Shown here piece after piece: positions 1 to 11,237 of a DNA stretch of 64,000 nt (its first letter is position 1; each line of letters starts with the position of its first letter). The stretch spans positions 10,616,665 to 10,680,664 of the forward strand of contig NC_089314.1 in assembly GCF_036669915.1 (NCBI RefSeq). Reading direction: 5' to 3'. The translations under genes and the position numbers were made by a program. Below the pieces are notes generated by a model. That model was not told the origin of the DNA, ran no database searches, and saw nothing but the letters and a program-made list of their open reading frames with translations. The stretch is from Pocillopora verrucosa. Its lineage: Eukaryota > Cnidaria > Anthozoa > Scleractinia > Pocilloporidae.

Positions 1-508
1 ATGGAAGATGACTTTCTAATCAAGTGATAAAATTGCGCCTGTCTGTCTGCCAAGAGTCTGGCGTAGGTCTGTCTATCTAACTGCTCTGTGTTTTTCGCGC
101 ATAAGTCTGTGAGTCTGCATAGAGTTTGACCCATGTATGTGTTTGGTAGCTTTTCTAGAATCTGACCCATGCCTTTCTGTCCGTCTACATGGAGTTTGTT
201 GTATGTCTCTCTGTCTATGTGTCCGTCCACCTTGCATAGATCGAATGTCTGTCTGTCTGTCTGTCCGTATACCCAAGGTCTGTTGAGTGTTGGTCTACCT
301 TGAGTCTGTATGTCTAACTGACTGCATAACTCTGTCTGTGTTTCAGTCTATGTATAGTCTGCTGTACGTCTGGCTTCCGTTCTGTCTGTCCGTCAGTCCA
401 CACATCGTCTGAGGTATATCTGTCTGGCTGTCGGTCTGCCTGTGCGTCGGTCTGCCTTGAGTCTGCAGTCTTTTATCTTTTTGTCTTCCTGATATTTTCT
501 CAACATAC
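1..508. repeat. GTCT-rich minisatellite in DNAAF3 intron
   Basis: Irregular runs of GTCT, GTCTGTCT and related steps fill about bases 25-470. The stretch lies downstream of the last visible DNAAF3 exon, so it is probably intronic. No coding signal was found in it. Confidence 0.7.
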
Positions 509-3500
509 CTTGCATCCAGCACTCACAGCCATTGAAGTTATCTTTTTCATGTATTCCTGCGTTTGTTCCGGTTTAAGATCCAACATGAACCTACAAGCAC
601 ACGGAAGGTACACAGCATTACTTCTAATACATTGAAGTCACTCATAACTATAAAACTTTTGATGTAACATACTTACTTAGTTGTTTCAGCGATAATAACA
701 GCTTCGTCAGAAAAAATTTCTTTCACCTCGGGTGTCAGTAAGTGTACCATACTGAAAGTAAAAATACACACACTAACTTATCGGAGTATGCGTAACCATA
801 CAAGATGGCGCACTTGTTACTTACAAGAGCCACGTCGCAGTTTCAGAACGTTGAAATGATGTTTTGGCTAGAGTTTCAAATCTACTATTAACAATCCATT
901 TCAATCTTCTCCAATCCTGAAATTCTACATTCTTCCTTGGTTCATTTTCGTCTATCCTACGTTTATCTCTCACACACGGGGCCAATATTTAAAAGTATTT
1001 TACAAGTTTAAAATATTTTTTATGGCGTGAAAATTAGCCCATAATATTGAAACGTGACTCTTAGTTAATCCCGTGATCACATACCTGTTTGAAAAATAAA
1101 TGACGTCAAATAGCTTGTTGTATTTGCTTTTCTTAGAGAGATCCGGAACACAATTCAGCGGCAGAAAAGTGACTTTGACATCAGGACACTCCATGTACCC
1201 TGTAAAATGAGAAGAAATATAAGTTACAGAGTTTTATAGGGGAGCAGGACTGGTGCAGAATATAGCCCTTGCCTCTCAACGCTTTTGCTTTGGTTCGATT
1301 TGCGAACCTGGCTCACATGGAGGTTGAGTCTGTTATCTGTTTTGCATTCCTGCTCAGTCGAAGTTTTTTCTCTGAATCCTTCAGTTTTCCTTCCCTCCAT
1401 CACAAAATACAATCATTCCGAGTTCCTAGTCAACTGGACCACTGTTCCCGACTGAGTCAGGAGCAGTGGTCCCTTGCCTTTTGCGCTCGTCACCAGTAGC
1501 TTAGCAGGGTTTTTGCGAAACGCTCGGGGAGTATTCTAACTCGAAACAACCAAAACAAAAAGAACAGGAGGTCTGTAATAGGAAGTCCTGTAATTCACCT
1601 TGCGTCGCATGTACAGTTTCTTTTGGCGTATCTCCGTCTTTCGTATTTCCCATTTGATCCGATTCAATCTCTTCTTCCCTAATTTCCTGTAAAGTAGCCA
1701 TCTCTTTCTTTCTTTCCTTTTCATCCTCAATTTTTGGCGGGATATATTTTTCTCCTGTTAATATTTCATGCATGAGAGCCGTGATGTTGTATTCAGAGAC
1801 GTTTGTTGCTGTCTGATACAAAAAAAAACAGTTAGAAACATAGCATGCCGAGTTTCCCAAAGTATGGGTCTTTTCGGGTCATCACATAGGTAAAAAATTT
1901 AGGTAAATTTGCCTCTTTTTTTTCATATTCAACGCTTTCCAGATTGCTATTCGTTGCAGGATGCAGAAAGCTTGTCGCATATGATGCAGTTCATGTCCGC
2001 AGTCACCATCAAGTTCTCTAATCTCAGTGGTAGGGCGACAGGATGCGAAATCCGAAGGTCCGACCTACTATTAGCCACGTTTATGAAGATGGCAATGCAA
2101 CAATGACGATGCACTAAATCATACCGAGCAAACCAAGGTGCGGTAAGATCAGGTAACTTTAATCTGAGTGCCTAAAGTAATCTGGTATTATATTAGTTTT
2201 AATCTACTTCGCTCTGTGATTGGTTAGGAAAACTCGCGCCACCCACTAACCAATCAGATGCAAACTAAAACCAATCGCGACTTGGTCACCCACGTTTTCC
2301 CGCGCTTTAGGCAGTGACCTTGTTTTAACTTTGAGTCTCATCGGTTCTTTGCGAAATCTCTCTTAGACCGTTGTATTTTCTTCAGGTTTGGTTTTACGAC
2401 ACTCAGTCGAAACGTTTTCTATCGACACGTAACCATTCAACCTCATCGCCTGACCGTTACAAGCCGAAGGGTCACACTCTACAATTGATATTGACGAACA
2501 CAGACGTTTTTGACACGCGGTAAATGAACCAAAGTACGAGGAAACTTCAACTAACGCGTTTAAAAATCAAACATCATCTACATAGATTTTAGCGTCTTCA
2601 ACTAAACTAACCGAGAAAAGAATTCGCAACCTTCAGCTGTTTACCGGGTCTGCGCGACAACCCCGAAAGGTCCTGTGGGTAGTTTTCAGGTCACGATTCC
2701 TTGACCTCAGGATTTCAAGAAAATCTGAGAAAACGTCTCTGTAAAGCCACGTAAAATGGGCACATAAATATAAGCGACCCGAGAAGTTCACTTACTCTAA
2801 CATGCTGTCCATTCGACGTTTGAAAAAGAAATTCCTCTTCACTTTCAGTACCAAAAGCTAAATATGGACTGTTGATTATGTCTCCCCAGTAACCTCTGCG
2901 AGCAACTCTCTCTCCATCCTGACACACGAAGAAAGAAAGTAGCATTTTATATATAATAAGCTGAATTATACACAAATGAATAAAGGGGGTAAGTTTCTAA
3001 AGAAATTGTGGTGCTGCGTCGGTGGGCCAGTATAACAGGTAATTTAGTTGAAATTAGAAGATCCTCGCAGCTAAGAACACTACCGAAACTAGTAGTTGTA
3101 AGTAGGACCTGAAAAAAATTTCAGGCCCGTACGGGATTTGAACCCATGACCTCTGCGATACCGGTGCAGCGCTCTACCAATTGAGCTAACAAGCCAACTG
3201 GGAGCTGGTCAATGAATTGGGTACAAATAAACATCCGAGTGAATGAAGATTTAGATATATGAAAATTCACATATTTGCACTGCGGTGGAAAGATGAAATT
3301 AGAAGATCCTCGCAGCTAAGAACACTACTGAAACTAGTAGTTGTAAGTAGGACCTGAAAAAAATTTCAGGCCCGTACGGGATTTGAACCCATGACCTCTG
3401 CGATACCGGTGCAGCGCTCTACCAATTGAGCTAACAAGCCAACTGGGAGCTGGTCAATGAATTGGGTACAAATAAACATCCGAGTGAATGAAGATTTAGA

Positions 3501-6500
3501 TATATGAAAATTCACATATTTGCACTGCGGTGGAAAGATGAAATTAGAAGATCCTCGCAGGTAATTTAGTGTTAACAACTGAGTTGAAAACGTAAATTGA
3601 CACCGTAAAGACTTTGAAGGCTGACGTTTCGAGCGTTAGCCCTTCGTCAGAGCGATTAGAGGAATTGTGGGTTGTGTGTGGGTTTTTTTGGCGCAGAAAA
3701 TGGAACTATGTTATTGGTGGGAATATAGTCATGAGAAAACAAGAATAAATTAGTTGAATTAAAAGTGCGCTTTAAATTTTTTAAATTACCATGAATTATG
3801 CACACATTTCATTGGCTATTATTCATGACTATTGGAGGTAAGACGCTTGGATGACGTCACTATTAACAACACTTACCATTTTATCATATAAAGAAAACCG
3901 ACTCTATGTTGCTGTGGGTCTGTTTAACAAATGGATTTCATGACAGAAGACGTCAAAATATATGGCTCGTGTTCCACTTTTTTTAAATACCTTTTTAATG
4001 ATGATACCAGAAGCCAAAGTCCTGTTGGTAACTTCATAAGTGGAGTCACTTCGTAACTCAAACGCTACGCCCTGTTCCCGCCAACTCTTGTACTCACGAC
4101 TATTGATAATTGATGCCTAAAAGCGATATAAAAGAAGCAATATATTTAGATGGCTCGCTCACTTGAGAAATTATGAATTTCCCTTTTCCCCTTCCCGAGG
4201 AGTTAACTTGTTTTTACTTTGAGTTCCAATTGGGCCAGGTAATTTTAAATTTTTTTCTGGTGAGTGATTATCTTGTTTATGTTTCCATTAAAAGTTCCAT
4301 ATCACGTGTACCAATGAGAACTCAGAGAAGAAACAAGCAGGTTGTCTGAAACGCGGGAAAACGCAATTGACTTAGCTGCGATCGGTTTTAAGTTTTGAAT
4401 CTGATTGGTTGCGAGAATGGCGCAAGTTGTCTGGACCAATTACGAGAAAAACAAAGTCAAAGCAATTTTGCTTGACGCAGAAAATGCCTCAAAAGTTAGC
4501 GACATCAGTTTTAGCCTCAAAGGCACTTCTGAAAATTCGACACATCCAGGTATTAAGCCAATGGCACCAATGATTGCACAGTCGAGCCAAACACACTTTC
4601 CTCTCATGGAAAGAGGAATTGTGCAGTGAAAGTAGTAACCACCAAATTGTCCCAGCTAGCAATGTCACTCAATTTACCTTTTTGGACAATTTCATACTGT
4701 AGTCCCAGTCATAAATATTCTCCCTGGAGTCATAGCGAACAGCGAGGTACTGCCTCAACCTCTCATCCCTACACAAAAAAATCATTAAATAACAACAGAT
4801 CATCATAAAATGATGTGAGAGAAAGTACTATTGAAATAAATTATCCAGAGGATGGCAAAACTTTTGTTTTCAGTGAGTTATGACTGTCATTTCTGTTGAA
4901 TGATAAGATAAGATCTGTTTTCAGTTTTATATTTCAGTGAGACGCAATCCTTGATGACTCAACAGAAAAATGTCTGTTGTTTCACCACAGTGGTGAAACA
5001 ATTAGAGATCTTAAACCTTCCAACTTCAGGGTCCTATACTCAACCACTACATTAACGACAGAGAGTTTTTTGGCAAAGTAGGTAATTTTCTAGGTTCACA
5101 TTTGCCAAGCACAGGACATATTGAAATATTCTCAAATATTTCCAAAGGACAATTTTCTCTTCCTTCCCCTATCCTTTGATAAATCCTTTTGTATTCATGC
5201 ATGACACACGTAATTTTTCCAACATGAGCCAATCACATCCTCTTCTTCGAAAAAATGATTTTCCTTTTTTTACTGCTAGGATATGCAATTTCAAAAACAT
5301 TTTAAGAAAACAGGATAAGAAAGATGGTTTAGGTCATCAAATATGGAGAGCTGTTATTCTTTTTGTCATAAGCCTGGCAAAGAGGAAAGGGAGCAACAGC
5401 AATTGAAAATTTATCAGTAATTATGCAAAAGCAGATGCTGTGCAGGTTTTTTTCATTCAATATTTCGCCCTAAATCAAAGAGTAAAAATGTAAAAGAAAT
5501 TGCAGCCAAAACCCTACCAGTGTCTGCAGATGTCAAATATTTTGGGATCTGAATTTCTCCAGAATTTAAATATGCTCTCCAGCTGATCTCTTTCTTTAAA
5601 CTAGTCAACATAATCAGAAATAGTTTTAATACAAATGTTTTACATTACAACCACATATATTTTTACTAGTTAGTGACTTAAGAGTAATTTTTTAACTTAG
5701 GTAACCATTCTGCATTTAATAAAGTAGAAGATCTTGCAGCAGATAAATTAACAGTAAAATATTAACACCAATAAATTTCCCAAGCCTAAAATATATAAAA
5801 TTCCTCTCAGTAGAGTCTGGAAAATTATTTCTCTCTGAAAGTGCAAGTAACTCTCATCAAATCTATCCAAATAAAGAGCACACAATCCTCTGCAAACAAA
5901 GGACAAAGGAACAAAAAAATTCCTCACTGTTAAATGTAAGGAGAACAAAAAATGCAAAGGAGCTTTGAGCACCATACAGATGCATCTCACCAAAAATCTG
6001 CCATAAACCCAGCAGATTTGATTGTGGTTTGTCTCAGTTACTCTGAGTCATATCAGGTGTGGACTGTGCTCATAATGTTGATCATAGGCTGAAATTTTTC
6101 TCTTCTGGCCACCAGCAATAGTAAGTTGGCTGCCATGAAACACCAAAACAGAGGTATTATGGGAAGTTTAGTGGCATACGAGAGAGCCACATTTAACAGG
6201 AGAAAAGTACCACTTTTTGGGTCTACAGTATTGTCATACAGCAACTCAAAATTAATGATCACAGTCTTAAGATAGAATAAAATTATTTTGATAGCAACCT
6301 TCAGCTGTGAAAAGTTGAACACTGGAAGGTGAGCTTCAAGGTAATCAGAATCCGTGACCATCCTGGAAGAAAAGAAATACGGTAAAACCCAACAGCTTAC
6401 AACTCTAACACAATGTAATTGTATGATTTTGTTGTTACTCTTCTTTGGATTATATTATGCAAATATTTTAAGGTTTTTTCTATTGCTTCTTTTCAGTTAA

Positions 6501-8463
6501 TTTCAAGAGAATTTAAATCATCATTATGATCCAACAAAGCAAAGTATAGTTACCTGATAAATTCAGATGACTTTTGCTGCAAGTACTCACTGGCTTGTGG
6601 TCTCACAAGACTGTTCCCAAACAGCTCAAGAAACAACTCTGTCTTTTCTAAAATAAAAGGAAATTGTTACAGTCTTTAAAAGGATATAAATATTTCTACC
6701 AATTAGTTGAATAGAAGGTAAAAAAAACTGCATTTCAGTGCCTCAATATATACCATCCCACAGAGTAAGTTATCACTTTGCAGCTACAGAAGTTCCAAAA
6801 ACTGTACATGAAAAAACACTCTTTTACTAAATGTACCTTTCTGATCAACCTTGAAGAGAACTTAATGGTACCTGGTTGAAAATCGAGGGGCTCAAAAGAT
6901 TTGTTCTGATCTCAGCATCTACGAAGTCTTCTTGAAGAACTCATGAAGTTTCAATGTTGAAAATCTCTTTTTATTTCATTTTCAAACTTTGAATTATGAG
7001 TAACAGTATTGAATGTAAAACAATAGGTAACAGGTCACAGATTTTTGTCTATTCAGACACAACTTTAATCAATAACCATCAGAAAAACAAACGAAAATGA
7101 GAACAGGCAAGTCTAACATGACAGAAGAATTCAATCCCCAGCTCAGTTTCCTCTATTTCACATTTTTCCACATCAGTCAACTTTTAAGTTATCACAACAG
7201 CCAAGGGCTCAGAACAGGCTACTGTATATTGTAACAAAATTGTGATCCACAGCTCACCTTGCAAGCCAAGTCTTTCTTTCGGTTCCAGTGCAATGGACAA
7301 AAGCAAAAGATGTCTTGCATAAATCTCAAGATTATTCTCAACAACACAGATCTGTTGAGTAAAACAATTGGTATAGAAAGAGGTTAGGATGTTGAACTTC
7401 AAAGGATTTTCATGCTTGAAATGCAAGCACAAAAGTTAAGTTGCGGATGAAATTACAAGCAGATAATGAAATATAATCTCTCTGTGATCAAAACATGGAA
7501 GAAATCATCAAACTCACACAAAGTTCTCTCCTCTCATGTCTGTAGGTATGTGCAATGGTCTTTAGAATGTGTCGACAATCACCTGCTCCTATCAGAAGGA
7601 TATTACATTTTCCTAGCAAAAAAAAATCAAAACTTTGGAGAAATTAATAACTAAGATGACCTTGTGTGTTAACCACTTCTGGCAGGGTTAGGCCCTTTAA
7701 CCCCTTGGGGTGACGGACATCTTATTTCTCCTTACATTACCGTCCTTAAATTAAACATAAAGGTCCAGAGAATTAAGGAAACAATCACCAATTTAGGAAG
7801 CTCCTGATTGTTAAAAAAATTTTCCTTGCCAGTACCATAAAGATGTCGAGAGATCAGTGCAGAGAAAGTGAACACTAATGTTAAGGTTAAGAAAAAGAAA
7901 CAACAACAATAACAATGAATAATGAGAATTTAAAATGCATCGTTTAAATAATTAAAAAATAAAGTGCTGAATAACAACAACAGATTCCAAACAACTAGTT
8001 CCATCATGCCTCCTGAACGTAGACTGCTACTTACCTCGTTTGTTGGCACCATTTGACTCTGAGATGTTCAAATTTTTAATCTTGGAAGCTAAAGCTGTGG
8101 GATAGAAAAATATAAATAGAATTAACTACGGACAGAAACTGTCACCATTTTTTCCCCTTGACAACCCTGAAAACAGAACCAAGTTGACAAAGAATAACCT
8201 TTCTTTTTTTCCGAGTTTGACCACTCAAGATCATGTATCAAGCTGACCTGGTGTAGTAAACAAAATTCTGTTGGTCGTCATTATCAAGTTTTTTAAAGTT
8301 AATTCTCCAATCGTATTTTTAAGAAATAAACAGGAACCGGGCAGAAGAGATAACCTTATTCGTATGATTATCAGCTGGAGCATAACTTACACTGATATCT
8401 GTCCTGCAGATCAAGAGCTGGGCTAAATCCCCACCACGTAATTGCACCAAATCCGTCAGCCAT
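509..8463 (-). CDS. DNAAF3: Dynein axonemal assembly factor 3, 3' end outside window
   Basis: Cytoplasmic factor for preassembly of ciliary dynein arms (known role of the family). Fourteen exons on the minus strand join in phase: 8391-8463, 8035-8094, 7518-7612, 7258-7351, 6554-6647, 6299-6362, 5518-5600, 4678-4768, 3991-4116, 2796-2918, 1599-1812, 1085-1199, 677-751, 509-590. They give about 463 residues; the family usually has about 540, so the last exon or exons lie left of base 1. Family landmarks are WWGFSPALDL near residue 10, LLIGAGDCRHILKT near 50, VVENNLEIYARHLLLL, RERD-like FKERDQLESIFKFWR, DWDYSMKL, SREYKSWREQGVAFE and RRGYWGDI near 268. The start ATG is followed directly by the conserved N-terminus. 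Introns carry tRNA-like dimers, a hammerhead-like motif and other repeats. Head-to-head with the NDUFV3-like gene. Confidence 0.93.
2212..2330 (-). repeat. Dispersed CCAAT-rich repeat, copy 1
   Basis: A segment with GATTGGTTA, ACCAATCAGATG and ACCAATCGCG, ending near CCCGCGCTTTAG. Its reverse complement resembles bases 4349-4445 (GCGGGAAAACG, then a GATTGGTT block), so the two are an inverted pair of one dispersed repeat within DNAAF3 introns. Confidence 0.45.
3124..3195 (-). tRNA. tRNA-like sequence, anticodon position GGT (Thr-like), repeat-borne
   Basis: The reverse complement folds as a 72-nt cloverleaf. It has a 7-bp acceptor stem (GGCTTGT with ACGGGCC, two GU pairs), a 4-bp D stem GCTC/GAGC, an anticodon arm CTGCA/CGCAG with one mismatch, and a T arm around TTCAAAT. 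Anticodon position reads GGT, but base 33 is C instead of the near-universal U. Because it sits in a tandem repeat, it is more likely a tRNA-derived element than a working tRNA gene. Confidence 0.5.
3369..3440 (-). tRNA. Second tRNA-like copy, anticodon position GGT
   Basis: It appears identical to the copy at 3124-3195 and lies exactly 245 bases away, in the second unit of the dimer. It has the same odd C at position 33 and the same anticodon-stem mismatch. Confidence 0.5.
3618..3656 (-). ncRNA. Hammerhead-ribozyme-like motif
   Basis: On the minus strand the order is GCT, CTGACGA, A, stem GGGC/GCTC closed by a TAAC loop, GAAAC, GTC, AGC. This matches the hammerhead core (CUGANGA, stem II, GAAA, cleavage triplet GUC). 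A 3-bp stem I forms between GCT and AGC, and stem III is almost absent. Minimal hammerheads of this kind are known from Penelope-like retroelements. No reverse transcriptase is visible beside it, so this would be a remnant. Activity is untested. Confidence 0.5.
3790..3990. repeat. Dispersed GATGACGTCA-type repeat, copy 1
   Basis: Bases around 3795-3960 (TATTGGAGG, GGATGACGTCACTATTAAC, CATATAAAG, GTCTGTTTAAC) resemble 17928-18110 and 34345-34470, which share the same order of blocks. Probably a short non-autonomous element. Confidence 0.4.
4349..4445 (+). repeat. Dispersed CCAAT-rich repeat, copy 2
   Basis: Inverted relative of 2212-2330: GCGGGAAAACGC, then GCGATCGGTTTTAAG, CTGATTGGTTGCGAG and GGCGCAAG in the same order. 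Intronic in DNAAF3. Confidence 0.4.
7690..7888 (-). repeat. TTAACCCTTT-type short element, diverged copy
   Basis: Contains CCCTTTAACCCCTTGG, ATTTCTCCTTAC, AAGGAAACAATCACCAATTTAGG and a late AACACTAATGTTAAGG, in the order of the reverse complement of the copies at 37631 and 46166. Intronic in DNAAF3, between exons 2 and 3. Confidence 0.45.
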
Positions 8464-8606
8464 GGAAGCGTCAAATTAAAGAAGCACTTTATACACTTTC
8501 AAAATCTGCAAGACAGTCCGCCATTTTTCGTTTGTCCGATAAGGGATTGGGTTCCGTGTTATTACTCCAGTCCACTCCCGTAATCATGCTTATACCGGTT
8601 TCTAAG
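8464..8606. promoter_or_regulatory. Divergent promoter interval DNAAF3 / NDUFV3-like
   Basis: Only 143 bases separate the two opposite start codons, so both 5' leaders and the core promoters must lie here or overlap. No clear TATA box is seen. The arrangement suggests a shared bidirectional promoter. Confidence 0.6.
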
Positions 8607-9969
8607 ATGGCTGCCGTGGCGAGGAACATCAGTCCTCGATATTTACGACAATTTGCCGTGGTAAGAGGTTGAGCTGATAGTAAAGTTATTTTGGCAAGAC
8701 AATATTATGTTATAATTTATTCTCCTGTGGTTTTCATCGTTTATAAACGCAAAGTACTTTTATTTTTACATGCCGCACATAGAGTATATTAGTACAATTC
8801 ATATTAGGCTACCGTCAGTAGTGATGAATACCAAGTTACTTCTATCTAATTACGTTTTGTTATTTTTCAGCGGATTCCAACAGCAATGTGGAGGTTGACA
8901 TCCAGCAGCTCAGCATCTGATGACGGCGATTCCGTCAACACGGCCAGTTCTAGTTCACCAACAGGTGTGAAAATTCTTTAACACAAGAAAGTAACTTGGT
9001 TTACTAATTTCTTTCGTCCAGTCTAGCTGTGGCTGGTATAGGAGCCAGGTGATTGACTGTTCGTCTGCCAGTCTGTTTTTCTGTCTGTTTATCTGACCAC
9101 CCTAGTGGGACTGACCGAATCACTCTCTGACTGTCCCTCTTACCAATTGTCTATTAACTAGCTTACCAGCTGACAGACTGTATGAGTGACTGGCTCACAG
9201 ATGGACTTATTAGTTAATGAATTAACTGATTTGATTGATTGGCCAACTGAATGACTGAGCAATTAACTTGTTAATTTACTGACTGACTGACTGATGAAGC
9301 TATCGAATCCTAGATTGATTAACTAACTGACTGAGAGATTGATTTATTGATTGACTGACTGACTGACTGAGCAATGAACTCATTGATTAGTGGACTTACT
9401 GACTGACTGAGAGACCATCTCATTTACTTTTTACTAACTGACTTGCAGACTGACTGATTGATTGCCTCTCAGACTGCCTGTTAGACTGTGTGACTGACTG
9501 TTAGACTGTGTGACTGCCTGATCCAGTGAAAGACTGCTTGACTTCCTGACAAACTAACTGACTGACTGACTTTCTGACAGACCAACTGAGTGATTGGCTG
9601 ACTTACTAACTGACTGAAAGACAGAAAGCTAACTTATTGATTGATTGCTCAAATAATTAACACACTCACCAGCCAACTGACTGGCTGACTGACATACCTA
9701 TTGGCTGAATGACTGATTTTATGATTTAACCAGACTTTCATATTTTTTAGTCTATTGTTTTAGGGAATAATTTCCATATAACAATCCTTTTGTTGGCAGA
9801 AAACAAAGAAGAGGTCAGCGACATAAGCACATACAAAGTGAAGGAATACTATTCATACAATGAATACTCTTTCTATGATTTGGAGAATGTCATTGATGCT
9901 ACTGGAAAGAGGCAAATCCAGCCAAATCCTATGGAGAAGTACGCTCACACTGACCCTTGGACGACATAG
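8607..9969 (+). CDS. NDUFV3: NADH dehydrogenase flavoprotein 3-like (complex I 10 kDa subunit)
   Basis: Three exons, 8607-8660, 8871-8964 and 9800-9969, join in phase to a 105-residue protein ending at TAG. The N-terminus MAAVARNISPRYLRQ is arginine-rich without acids, as in a mitochondrial presequence. A short Ser-rich linker follows. The C-terminal block DISTYKVKEYYSYNEYSFYD, then a GKRQIQPNP stretch, resembles the short conserved tail of NDUFV3, an accessory subunit of the complex I NADH-oxidising arm in the mitochondrial matrix. Length fits the short isoform of the family (about 108 residues). Identification rests on this short tail. Intron 2 is filled by CTGA repeats. Confidence 0.7.
9050..9720. 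repeat. CTGA tetranucleotide repeat in NDUFV3-like intron 2
   Basis: Imperfect (CTGA)n and (TTGA)n runs such as TGACTGACTGACTGA take up most of the intron. No coding signal is seen. Confidence 0.8.
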
Positions 9970-11237
9970 GACATGGTTACAGTTGGTGCAACTCTTGAAA
10001 ATACTGTTGTTTCTTCTTAATCTTTCTCAAAAGTATGCTTAAAAAATGATGTTCTTAGTTGCTTTTCCATGGCACAAATACTTCAAATGTTGAGATGTAG
10101 CTCATTTAAGGGGACCATAATTACTTGTTGGATAAATTTAAAACATTCACCAACATGGCATTTTTGAAAGTGACTTTATGAAAGCTATAATTATGTCCTT
10201 GTTAATGAAACTCATGTTTGTCTTTTCAGGAGACAAAATGAATTCTCTGACTGAGTGAATGCTAACTTTAGTTTTGTGGTAGTCACTAGTAGTAGTCTTT
10301 TTTTTTTCTAATATATTGGGATAACTATGATAAAACTCATCATTTGTACAAAAAAAATATTCCCAACAGATCAGAATTGTTTTCAGGATTTGTAGTGCTG
10401 GTGTACTTCTCAGTAAAAATTTACAATAAATGAATCTGAGGAGGTGCGTGATTGTGGAGTTGTTGTTATCCCCTACCTTGAAAAAGAGAATGTGTCTGAT
10501 ATAGTATTTTCCATTAATATAAGTACTTATGAAGCTGAAATTGAGTGCCTCATCAAATATTCTTTACAGAGTGTAAACAGGCAAATCAATTGTGGAAACA
10601 TTTATTTAATTCATACTTCAGTTTCTCTTTGATAACAATGGTCAACTTTGCAATCACGTGGTCAATGAAACTGTAACATTAAAACTGAGAAATCTCTGGC
10701 AGATTTACTATTCAAATAAAGGAGATGCAGTGTAACATATATCTGATTTTCAGCTATATTTGTTTCATAAAACTTGCATGGGTAGTGACATCCTCACAAT
10801 TCAAATCATTATTTAGTTAATGAAAGCCTTTGCAAAACGCCACAAAGTTGATTTGAATTTTCATTAATATGTCAGTAAATCCTTAAACCGTACAAAATTA
10901 GTTATAAACTTTTGAAATTACAATGACACCACTGATCGGCCGAAAAATACTTCAAGATCAACTTTTAAATTTTGTTTGTAAATTCAAACATGTATCACTA
11001 AAGTGTGATTTAAAAGTTGTGAAATGCCATTAAGCCCATAAATTTTTAACTGAATTTTGCCATCACATTAATGATGTTTCATTAGAAATGAGCTCAACAA
11101 AACTTTTATAACCGGAACTCGCCAAATTCGTTATCTAAATAAATTTCTGCATCAACAAATTTGGTTTCAAAACGCAGTGAATCACTCAAAAAATCACACA
11201 CAGATTCAAATTTGACGTCAAGATGCCTCGCATCAGT
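9970..11237. other. Convergent intergenic stretch
   Basis: Between the stop of the NDUFV3-like gene and the stop of the homeobox gene. An AATAAA at about 10426 could be the poly(A) signal of the former. Small open frames here have no recognisable features. No gene is seen. Confidence 0.5.

Larger units (their letters stand above)
3036..3570 (-). mobile_element. Tandem dimer of a tRNA-like element with 13-bp target duplication
   Basis: Two head-to-tail 245-bp units (3049-3293 and 3294-3538), differing by very few bases, plus a partial third start (3539-3557). The array is bounded by the direct repeat CAGGTAATTTAGT at 3036-3048 and 3558-3570, the mark of a single insertion. Each unit holds a tRNA-like sequence on the minus strand followed by a short hairpin (CCTGAAA run TTTCAGG). 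It lies in the DNAAF3 intron between exons 9 and 10. Confidence 0.75.

Noticed and set aside
73..276. Minus-strand open frame of 67 codons
   Set aside because: It translates the GTCT minisatellite, is low complexity, and has no gene-like context.
4405..4808. Two plus-strand open frames
   Set aside because: They lie antisense over DNAAF3 exon 8 and a CCAAT-rich repeat; no coding features of their own.
10444..10632. Plus-strand open frame of 62 codons after the NDUFV3-like stop
   Set aside because: No domain, no splice-site support, AT-rich intergenic composition.
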